From Clostridia bacterium (GTDB lineage Bacteria; Bacillota; Sulfobacillia; RBS10-35; JADGHG01), in assembly GCA_019689585.1 (NCBI GenBank), contig JADGHG010000003.1, forward strand, positions 1 through 52,376: a stretch of DNA of 52,376 nt, given 5' to 3'. This document shows, piece by piece, positions 10,754-18,638 of the stretch. A model generated the notes under the pieces. It had not been told where the DNA came from and searched no databases. It saw nothing but the letters and a program-made list of their open reading frames with translations. A program made the translations under genes and the position numbers. Positions within the stretch are counted from its first letter, which is position 1. Each line of letters opens with the position of its first letter.

Positions 10754-10867
10754 GCGTTTCCGCCGCGGGTCGCCGCACCCTGCGCAGCCTCAAGACCCGC
10801 GTCTTTCTCACCACGGTCTAATGAACGGCGGCGTACACCGCGCTAGCCTGGGACATGGAGTGACGCG

Positions 10868-12004
10868 ATGCGACGCGCTTCGACCGAGCGGAGACGCGCG
10901 GCGGCGATAGTGACACTCGCCGTGGGCCTCATTCTCGTGGCCTGCGCCCCCGTGTCGCAGCCGGCGACCTCGCCGCTTGCGAAGAGCGAGTACACGCTGA
11001 CCCCCTCCGAAGGCGTCGCCTCGGAGGCCTCCCCGTTCACGCTGGGCACGCCGTTCAGCCCCAGTGAACCGGCGCATCCGGGACCTTTGCCCGGCGACCT
11101 CCTCATCGCGGACCGCTTCAACCGGCGCCTAGTCATCGTCTCGCCGGCGAAGAAGATCCTGTGGGACTACACCTTCCCCGCCTCCGTGGACGGCGGTGTC
11201 GGCAAGCGCGGCCCCGACGACGCCTTCCTCACGCCCGGCGACAAGACGATCATCACGAACGAGGAAGACAATCACACGATCGAGGAGGTCGACCTCGCCA
11301 CCAAGAAGATCGTGTGGTCCTACGGGCATCCCGGCGTACCCGGAAGCAAGCCGGGATTCCTCAACACGCCGGACGACGCCTATCGGCTGCCGAACGGCTG
11401 GACCACCGTGGCCGACATCGGCAACTGCCGGATCCTCACGATCGCCCCCGACGGAACCGTCGTGAAGCAGTACGGTCGGACGCTGGTCTGCCGCCACGGT
11501 CCGCCGCGGACCTACGCGAGCCCGAACGGCGACACGCCTCTTCCCGACGGCGGCATGCTGGTCACGGAGATCGGCGGCAGCCACGCGATCCGCCTCGACG
11601 CCCAAGGGCGCGTCGTCTGGGATCTCAAGCTACCCATCCGCTACCCCTCGGACGCGCAACTCCTCCCGGATGGGAACGTGCTCGTCGTCTCCTACACGAG
11701 CCCCGGCACAGTCCTCAAGATCTCGCCCGAGGGGAAGGTGCTCTGGAAGTACGGACCCACAAGCGGCGAGGGCCGCCTGGACAAGCCCTCCCTGGCCATC
11801 GAACTGCCCAACGGCAACATCGCGGTCAACGACGACGCCAATCACCGCGTGGTCGTGATCGACCCGAGGACGAACGACATCGTCTGGCAGTTCGGGGTCA
11901 CCGGCGTCCCGGGGGACGACGCGACGCACCTGAACACCCCCGACGGCATGGACTTCGTCCCGTTCGCCGTCGGCGACGCCCTCTACTTCGCGAGCCACCA
12001 CTGA
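10868..12004 (+). CDS. Lipoprotein with NHL/PQQ-like beta-propeller
   Basis: Lipobox LILVAC; repeated LPDG/D..NHR blade motifs (LIADRFNRRLVIVSPAKKILWDY; NDDANHRVVVIDPRTNDIVWQFG). Confidence 0.82.
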   Translation: MRRASTERRRAAAIVTLAVGLILVACAPVSQPATSPLAKSEYTLTPSEGVASEASPFTLGTPFSPSEPAHPGPLPGDLLIADRFNRRLVIVSPAKKILWDYTFPASVDGGVGKRGPDDAFLTPGDKTIITNEEDNHTIEEVDLATKKIVWSYGHPGVPGSKPGFLNTPDDAYRLPNGWTTVADIGNCRILTIAPDGTVVKQYGRTLVCRHGPPRTYASPNGDTPLPDGGMLVTEIGGSHAIRLDAQGRVVWDLKLPIRYPSDAQLLPDGNVLVVSYTSPGTVLKISPEGKVLWKYGPTSGEGRLDKPSLAIELPNGNIAVNDDANHRVVVIDPRTNDIVWQFGVTGVPGDDATHLNTPDGMDFVPFAVGDALYFASHH

Positions 12005-12117
12005 TCCCCGGTCGCAGGCGCCCCGTCCGGGCTCGGGCAGCCGGCGGCAGGATCTCGGCGGCCGCGCCCCGAACCGCCCCGGCGTGCATCTTTCGTGACC
12101 CGAAAGGAGTCTGTGCC

Positions 12118-13914
12118 ATGGCGGAGCGCCCGCGGCGATCGCAGGTCCCCGTGGAGGAGACCTGGAACCTGCACGACATCTACCCGAGCGACGAGGCCTG
12201 GGAGGCGGACCTCGCCCGAGTGCCCGAGGCGGCCGCGGCGGTCCGCGCGTACCAGGGCCACCTGCACGAGGGCGGCGCCACGCTCCTCGCCTGCCTTCGC
12301 GCGCGCGACGCCTTCCTCGAGCTGGCCGCGAAGGTGGGAGCATACGCGCGCCTTCACCAGTCGGCGGACGGGACCGACCCGAACAACCAGTCGATGAGCG
12401 AACGGGCGGGGTCGGCGCTCGCCCGGGCCGAGGCGGAGGTGGCCTTCCTCACACCCGAGCTCCTCGCGCTCCCCGAAGGCACGATCGAGCGCTACCTGCG
12501 AGAGGAGCCCGGCCTCTCCACCTACCGGCGCCAGCTCGAGCGCGTCGCGCGCCGGCGGCCGCACACGCTGGGCGCGGAGGCCGAGGAGGCGATCGCCTCG
12601 CTGGGCGAGGCGCTCGCCGCGCCGTCTGCGATCTACCAGCGCGCGACGTCGGCCGACCTGGACTTCCCAAGCGTCCGCGACGCGCGCGGCGAGGAGGTCG
12701 CCGTCTCGCTCGCGGGGGCCCAGCGGCTCCTCGCCTCGACCGATCGCGACCTCCGCCGCCGCGTGCACGAGGCTCTCGGCGCGGGGCTGCGCCGTCACCA
12801 CCACACGCTGGCCACGGCGCTCGCGTCGGTCGTGAAGCGCAACGTGACCATGGCGCGGCTTCGCCGCTTCGCCTCGGCCGAGCAGATGATCCTCCACGGC
12901 CAGGAGGTGCCGTACGAGGTCTACACGAACGTCCTCGACGTCATCCACGACGAGATCGCGCCTCACGTGCGGCGGCTGATGAGGCTCCGGAAGCGCGTCC
13001 TCGGGCTCGACGAGCTGCGCAGCTACGACCTCGCCGTGCCGCTCGACCCCGGGTTCGACCCGCAGTACACGTGGGAGGACGCGGAGCGCCTCATCCGCGA
13101 AGGCCTGGCGCCGCTCGGGGAGGAGTACGGCGAGATCCTGCGCAGGGCCTTCCACGAGCGCTGGGTCGACCGGGCGGACAACGTCGGCAAACCGCACGGC
13201 GCCTTCTGCAGCAGCGTCTACGGGGTGCACCCGTACATCCTCATGACCTGGACCGGGAGGCTGCGCAACGTCTTCACGCTCGCCCACGAGCTCGGCCACG
13301 CCGCGCACGGGATGCTCGCCGCCCGCAACCAGGTGGTGAGCAACGTCTGGACGACGCTCTTCTTCGTCGAGGCGCCGTCCACGTGCAACGAAGTGTTCCT
13401 GGGCACGCACCTCCTCGCGACCGCGCGCGATCCGCGCCTGCGGCGCCACGTGATCCAGCAGTTCATGGGGACGTTCCTCCACAACATGGTGACCCACCTC
13501 CTGCAGGGGCACCTCGAGCGGCGGCTCTACCGGCTCGCCGAGGCCGGAAGGCCGCTCACGCTGGCGACGATCACCGAGGCCCAGGCCGAGGTCTACGAGC
13601 GCTTCTACCAGGGCACGGTGGTCTTCGACGAGGTCGACCACCTCGACTGGATGACGGTGCCCCACTACTACCGCGGGCTCTACCCGTACACGTACGCGGC
13701 CGGGCTCACCTGCGGCGTCGCGGTCGCACGGGCGGCGCAGCGCGAGGGGCGGCCGGCCGTGGAGCGGTGGCTCGAGGCGCTCAAAGCCGGCGGGACGCTT
13801 CCGCCGCTCGAGCTCATGACGACGGCCGGCGTCGACATGACGACGCCGGCGCCCATGCGGGAGGCGGTCGCGTTCTTCGGGGAGCTCGTCGCGGAGCTCG
13901 AGAAGAGCTTCTGA
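12118..13914 (+). CDS. pepF: Oligoendopeptidase F (M3B)
   Basis: SD AAAGGAG; VPVEETWNLHDIYPSDEAWE; FTLAHELGHAAHG zinc site. Confidence 0.93.
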   Translation: MAERPRRSQVPVEETWNLHDIYPSDEAWEADLARVPEAAAAVRAYQGHLHEGGATLLACLRARDAFLELAAKVGAYARLHQSADGTDPNNQSMSERAGSALARAEAEVAFLTPELLALPEGTIERYLREEPGLSTYRRQLERVARRRPHTLGAEAEEAIASLGEALAAPSAIYQRATSADLDFPSVRDARGEEVAVSLAGAQRLLASTDRDLRRRVHEALGAGLRRHHHTLATALASVVKRNVTMARLRRFASAEQMILHGQEVPYEVYTNVLDVIHDEIAPHVRRLMRLRKRVLGLDELRSYDLAVPLDPGFDPQYTWEDAERLIREGLAPLGEEYGEILRRAFHERWVDRADNVGKPHGAFCSSVYGVHPYILMTWTGRLRNVFTLAHELGHAAHGMLAARNQVVSNVWTTLFFVEAPSTCNEVFLGTHLLATARDPRLRRHVIQQFMGTFLHNMVTHLLQGHLERRLYRLAEAGRPLTLATITEAQAEVYERFYQGTVVFDEVDHLDWMTVPHYYRGLYPYTYAAGLTCGVAVARAAQREGRPAVERWLEALKAGGTLPPLELMTTAGVDMTTPAPMREAVAFFGELVAELEKSF

Positions 13915-14112
13915 TGGGACTGCCGGATGTCCCGGCACGTCAAGCACGGCGGGTCAAACGCGCCCTTGGAGCGCTCCGGACCCTCCCTGCTATACGTTGC
14001 CTCACCTCTTTCGCGACCGTCGCGTGCGGCGTTGCGCATCCGTACAGCGCAGCCCCGAGTGCGCGGCCATCCGAGCGGCGGGCCGCCCACGTCGGGTTGC
14101 CAGAATGTCGTC

Positions 14113-14586
14113 CTACTGCGCGTACCACAAGTTCCATCGGTCACGTTCCTTCGTGACAAACATCTCCTCACCCATCAGGCTGTTGCTGGGGGCGGCGTTC
14201 GGATATTGCACGAACACGACCCACGTGCTGTGTGCGACGTCGGCTCCACACCATGTAACGACAAATTGCCCCCAAACGCCCGCCTCTCCGGCCTGCTCCA
14301 GCCGAACGACCTTGAACGTGTTAAACATCGATTCGGAGGAAACGAACTCCGATTCGAGCTCCCGGACAGCTGCAATCGCCTTCGGCAATTGTCGAGCAAT
14401 CTCGTCATGGTCCCTGCTTCCGGTCGTCGCAAGCCGATCCGCCCGGGGACACGCATCCCACGGCTCAATGCCTGGTGTATACGTGACAACGAGGGGAAGA
14501 TCGCCCTGCGAAACGAGGCCCTGGCAAGCGCCGAGGAGTCCGGCTGCACCTATGGCCGCCACGGCGGCCGCTACCCGCCACCGCAC
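14113..14586 (-). CDS. Hypothetical lipoprotein
   Basis: MRWRVAAAVAAIGAAGLLGACQG lipobox; lower local GC. Confidence 0.6.
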   Translation of the reverse strand: MRWRVAAAVAAIGAAGLLGACQGLVSQGDLPLVVTYTPGIEPWDACPRADRLATTGSRDHDEIARQLPKAIAAVRELESEFVSSESMFNTFKVVRLEQAGEAGVWGQFVVTWCGADVAHSTWVVFVQYPNAAPSNSLMGEEMFVTKERDRWNLWYAQ

Positions 14587-14643
14587 CGGGTGTCATCCCC
14601 TTCCACCCACCACAACATGTACGTAGCCCTTCAGATATGAGGA

Positions 14644-15243
14644 CTAAAGATCTGGCGCATAGTCGACTATCTCACTCGAGAGAATTTCTTTCCACCGTGC
14701 TACTTCCTTCACACGTATCTCTGCCTGCCGAATCAGATCAGCTGTCACCTTCCTTCGCGCACGGTATTTCAGAATCCCGGGCCCAAGCGCAATCGCAGTA
14801 AGCCCAAGGGCGGCCGGGTGTGACAATGAGCCAGTAGGATGGAACGCTGTTCCAACCACTGCTGCTATGCTGCAAGCAAGTATAAAAAGGCTTCGCGCCA
14901 GTGTTCGTAAGGTAACGGTGTCATCGGCAGAACCACTGCAACCGCATGGTACAGGGGTCCCTCTTCTCAAGACCATCGACGTTGCCACAACGAAACAAAT
15001 TGCAAGGGCTATTCCGAGCATCGGGCCGACCACACTTGAGCCTGCGAAAAGAATGACGAGTCCTACCAACATCTCAAACCAAGGCAATGCGAGCCCGATT
15101 GGCCGCGTGAAGCTAGCCGGCAGGATTCCGTAAGCGGACACAACTGACCGAGACGACGGATAGTCCGCCAACTTCATCCCGGCCGAACACACAAACATCG
15201 TCCCCAGCCAAGCACGGATGATCGACAAGAGGTCAATATTCAC
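14644..15243 (-). CDS. MauE/DoxX-like membrane protein
   Basis: GTG start after AGAGGTAGG; RAWLGTMFVCSAGMKLADYPSSRSVVSAYGILP and VLRRGTPVPCGCSGSADD are typical of the MauE family; 4-5 TM segments. Confidence 0.7.
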   Translation of the reverse strand: MNIDLLSIIRAWLGTMFVCSAGMKLADYPSSRSVVSAYGILPASFTRPIGLALPWFEMLVGLVILFAGSSVVGPMLGIALAICFVVATSMVLRRGTPVPCGCSGSADDTVTLRTLARSLFILACSIAAVVGTAFHPTGSLSHPAALGLTAIALGPGILKYRARRKVTADLIRQAEIRVKEVARWKEILSSEIVDYAPDL

Positions 15244-15253
15244 AACCAACGAC

Positions 15254-15868
15254 CTACCTCTTGACCCACAATTTCGTGACACGAAAGCCACCATCCGGTA
15301 ATCTCAGCCCGACTGTACCTACAGTCATGCCCGGAACAAGTGCTGTGCGCCCGCCCTGCAGAGGGATATCGCCTTCACCCACGACCTCGAGCACCGGAGA
15401 CAGCTCAACCTTAACCGGTCCTCGCCTCGTCATCAAGTTCAGGTGGTCGGAGCCGACATGCTCGATAACCCCGTCACGACGGCCGATGTTGACCCACACC
15501 CACTGACTCCGGGCGCGGAGGCTGCCGTCTGGTAACGGCGTTCCCCGCACGTCAAGCCAGTCACCGATTTGAACTACCTGGTGGTTTCGAAAGACCTCCT
15601 TCCACACCACGGTGTCGGGCTGAAATCGAACAGCTCGAACGCCTGCACCGGACTCGAGGATGACTCCGGTTTCCGTGCGGTCTACAACACGTCCTGACGC
15701 AAACCCCGGGTCTGGGCCCACAACCTGATCCACAGTGGGTCGAAGTGCAGTCCGTCGCGGTGGGTGGGTGCCGATCGCCTGTAAGACCCCTGGGTACAGA
15801 AAGTCGACTACAAGAACGAGGGCTCCCCCCAGGATCGTCAGAAACGAACGACGGCTGATAGGCTCCAT
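15254..15868 (-). CDS. Tat-signal exported protein of unknown function (DUF5666-like beta domain, tentative)
   Basis: MEPISRRSFLTILGGALVLVVDFLYPG twin-arginine signal; beta-rich repeats; SD GGAGG. Confidence 0.65.
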   Translation of the reverse strand: MEPISRRSFLTILGGALVLVVDFLYPGVLQAIGTHPPRRTALRPTVDQVVGPDPGFASGRVVDRTETGVILESGAGVRAVRFQPDTVVWKEVFRNHQVVQIGDWLDVRGTPLPDGSLRARSQWVWVNIGRRDGVIEHVGSDHLNLMTRRGPVKVELSPVLEVVGEGDIPLQGGRTALVPGMTVGTVGLRLPDGGFRVTKLWVKR

Positions 15869-15900
15869 GCCAGCGCCTCCGTGTTGGCAACCGCTCCAGT

Positions 15901-16302
15901 CTAGCAGCACAGCTGTGTAGGCTTAGTCGCAGCGTTCATATTGGTTATTCGCCCTTGGTGCAGGGGAGCAAAGACGGTAAACATAGCCTTCGTGAAATCT
16001 ACCATCGCCGTGCTACTGGGGCCGGTGTCCACCCGCACGGCGGCGACCCAGTTCACACAATCGGTGGTGAACACCATTTGGTCTCCACAACTTGGACACA
16101 ACCCGCAGGATTTCGCCTGTCCGCACTCCCATGCGAACCCGCGGTTTCCGGAGTTGCATGTGCAGCACGCCCCGACTCCACATGCGTTCCCTTCGCCACA
16201 TGGCGTTGAGCAGTCACTCCCCTGGCAACAGCACGCGTCGCAGTCGCAAGTATCCGGGTAGCAGCAGAACCACGTTGCGTCGCCGCAGCACGGCTCGCTC
16301 AT
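15901..16302 (-). CDS. Extremely Cys-rich small protein (22 Cys in 133 aa), first gene of a putative operon
   Basis: SD GAGGAGGGG 6 nt before ATG; MSEPCCGDATWFCCYPDTCDCDACCCQGSDCSTPCGEGNACGVGACCTC...; ends QLCC*. Confidence 0.72.
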   Translation of the reverse strand: MSEPCCGDATWFCCYPDTCDCDACCCQGSDCSTPCGEGNACGVGACCTCNSGNRGFAWECGQAKSCGLCPSCGDQMVFTTDCVNWVAAVRVDTGPSSTAMVDFTKAMFTVFAPLHQGRITNMNAATKPTQLCC

Positions 16303-16346
16303 GTTTCCCCTCCTCGCCCGTTCCGTCCCGCATGATAGCCGCTACT

Positions 16347-16375
16347 ACCATACACTGCCGGGCCAAGAATTGCAA
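16347..16375 (-). promoter_or_regulatory. Candidate sigma-A-like promoter for the 16302->14113 operon
   Basis: On minus strand TTGCAA-N17-TATGGT, about 45 nt upstream of the Cys-rich ORF start. Confidence 0.45.
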
Positions 16376-16675
16376 CCCGGATAGGAACAGGTGTCGTAAA
16401 CGGCAGCCAAGGCTCGCCACGCTACGGCGACATGCCGGAGCATCAGTGGACCTGAGAGCTCGCGTCCGGCGACCCGGTCGAGTACGCCGCCCGGAGCAGT
16501 TCGATGGCGGAGGGATGCGCCCCGCCAACCACAGGACGGGGCGAGCAGCTTGCCGACATGCCGGGGGCTTCGCCGCCCGTCGCGGTCATGCCCCCGTCTC
16601 CGAAAACCGGCTCGCCGGTGCCCAAGCGGCGAGCCCGGCCGGGCGACGATGATCCCGCTCCCGCATCGCAGTCCG

Positions 16676-18514
16676 TCAGCCGCCCGGGTGGCGGCCGGGG
16701 CGATCGTCCTCGCCGCCGCCAGCGCCTCGGGAACCCATGCCGCCACCGGGCGCCGGAGGAGCGAGCTCCCTCGCCGGTGCGGAGGGCTGCATCGCGGGCG
16801 TAGGCGACCGCATGACGGGCGCGGAAGGCCGCACGGCCGACGCCGCCTCCGCACCCGCGCGCCTGGGCTCGGTCTCCTGGTCAGTCTCGCGGTAGAACTC
16901 GTCACGCCGGAGCGGGACCTCCGGCAGGAGGAGGACGCCGAGGAGCGCGACGGCCGCGAAGGCGAGCGCGGTCCAGAAGATCCCGCTCATGGAGGCGGCG
17001 AGCGTCTCGCGCACCGCGTGGATGAAGCCTTGGTAGAGTGCTTCGCCGTGCGGCCCGAAGGCGGCGAACCGGGCGTGCACGGCCGCCTGCCCCTGGGCGC
17101 TCACGAGCCCCTGCGGGTCGCGGAAGGCCTGGGCCTGGGCGGGCGGCATCTTGGCGAGGAGCGCCTTCAGCTCCGCGGGGAGGTGGCGGGGCAGCTCAGC
17201 CGCGAAGCGGTTCGCGAGCACCGTCCCGAGGATCGGCGCCGCGACGGCGCCTCCCAGCGAGTTCGCCGCCTGCTGGGTCGCGTTGACCGTCCCGAGCATG
17301 CGGTAGGGGAACGCGTTCTGGATCACGGTGCCCATCACGGGCATGAGGCTCCCGATGCCGAGCCCGAGGACGACCATGTCGCGCACGACCGTGAGCTGCG
17401 CCGTCCTGGCGTCGAGCCGGGTGAGGAGGTAGGCTCCGGCGACGAGGAGACACCCGCCCGCGACCGTGAGCGCCTTGTAGCGGCCCGTGCGGGACATCAC
17501 CTGGCCGGCCACGATGCTGGCCGCGATGAAGGAGAGCATCATCGGCGTGAGGATGTAGCCGGCGCTCTCGGCCGAGATGCCGAGCGCCCCCTGCACGAAG
17601 AGCGGCAGGAAGAGCATGGCGCCGAACATCGTCATGGAGACGGCGAGGCTGATCACCATCACGGACGAGAAGATCGGGTTCGCGAAGATCCGCATGTCGA
17701 TGACGGGCTCCGGCGCGCGCCGCTCGTTCCACACGAAGAGCGCGAGCATGAGGGCGGAGCCGGAGAAGAGCCCGATCACGCGCCAGTCGCTCCACGCGTA
17801 GGTCGTCCCGCCCCAGGTGACGCCGAGGAGCATCGGCACGAGCGCGGCGACGAGGAGCAGGCTGCCGAGGAAGTCTACGTGGCGGCGCGTCTCGGTGCGG
17901 ACCGTGGGAAGCGCGTAGACGACCATGGCGAGCGCCAGGGCGGCAACGGGCATGTTGACGTAGAAGACCCACCGCCAGCCCAGGTGGTCCGTGATCCAGC
18001 CGCCCACCCCGGGCCCGATGATCGTGGCGAGCCCGAACACGCCCATCGTGAGCCCGATCCAGCGCCCGCGTTCGCGCGGGTTGAAGATGTCGCCGATCGT
18101 CGCGCGCGGCATGCTCATCATGGCGCCGCCGCCCACGCCCTGGACGAGGCGCGCGGCGACGAGCATCGCCATCGAGTGGGCGCGCCCGGCCAGCGCCGCG
18201 CCGAGGAGGAAGACGAGGAGGCCGAAGACGTAGAACGGCTTCCGCCCGTACATGTCGGACAGCTTGCCGTAGAGCGGGATCGTCACGGAAGAGGCGAGGA
18301 TGTAGGCCGTGAACGCCCAGGCGTAGAGGTTGAAGCCCTGGAGTGCGCTGATGATCGTCGGCATGGCGGTCGAGACGGTCGTCTGGTTGAGGGACGAGAA
18401 GAACATGCAGATCATGACCGCGGCCAGCGCCCACCAGCGGCGCTCGCCCGTGATCCGGTTCGTCGTCTGCACCTGCGACCGGCGGGGACCGCGGTTCGAG
18501 CCAGCGCGCGCCAT
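16676..18514 (-). CDS. DHA2-family (14 TM) MFS drug transporter
   Basis: MICMFFSSLNQTTVSTAMPTIISALQGF...YGKLSDMYGRKPFYVFGLLVFLLGAALAG; long disordered C-terminus. Confidence 0.92.
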   Translation of the reverse strand: MARAGSNRGPRRSQVQTTNRITGERRWWALAAVMICMFFSSLNQTTVSTAMPTIISALQGFNLYAWAFTAYILASSVTIPLYGKLSDMYGRKPFYVFGLLVFLLGAALAGRAHSMAMLVAARLVQGVGGGAMMSMPRATIGDIFNPRERGRWIGLTMGVFGLATIIGPGVGGWITDHLGWRWVFYVNMPVAALALAMVVYALPTVRTETRRHVDFLGSLLLVAALVPMLLGVTWGGTTYAWSDWRVIGLFSGSALMLALFVWNERRAPEPVIDMRIFANPIFSSVMVISLAVSMTMFGAMLFLPLFVQGALGISAESAGYILTPMMLSFIAASIVAGQVMSRTGRYKALTVAGGCLLVAGAYLLTRLDARTAQLTVVRDMVVLGLGIGSLMPVMGTVIQNAFPYRMLGTVNATQQAANSLGGAVAAPILGTVLANRFAAELPRHLPAELKALLAKMPPAQAQAFRDPQGLVSAQGQAAVHARFAAFGPHGEALYQGFIHAVRETLAASMSGIFWTALAFAAVALLGVLLLPEVPLRRDEFYRETDQETEPRRAGAEAASAVRPSAPVMRSPTPAMQPSAPARELAPPAPGGGMGSRGAGGGEDDRPGRHPGG

Positions 18515-18638
18515 GCGACTGATTCTACGCGCGAAGGGCCCTCCGGGCAACGATCGCGTCAGCCCGCGCCGCGGCGGCGGCTGCGGCGCGGCCGGCGGGC
18601 GTCCCGGGCCTCGGCCGACGGCGCGCGGGGGCGAAGCG

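Noticed and set aside
11983-13947. 654-aa minus-strand ORF opposite pepF, and other very long antisense ORFs (e.g. 4075 and 36042 on +, 12-19 kb both strands)
   Set aside because: High-GC third-position bias leaves antisense frames open; translations are Arg/Ala/Pro low-complexity while the opposite strand has clear conserved families.
15901-16302. Calling the Cys-rich protein a methylamine dehydrogenase light chain (TTQ protein)
   Set aside because: No signal peptide, no clear MauA alignment, and no heavy chain, MauG or MauD in the window; only the MauE-like neighbor is suggestive.
15901-16302. Classical metallothionein
   Set aside because: Has aromatic residues, three Trp and a ~60-aa Cys-poor C-terminal half; outside the usual metallothionein composition, so left as unknown.
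16345-16905. Minus ORFs between the Cys-rich operon and the MFS gene (e.g. 16443-16625 AHPSAIELLRAAYSTGSPDASSQVH)
   Set aside because: No recognizable domain, no good SD, overlaps the candidate promoter and the MFS 3' end; too weak to call.
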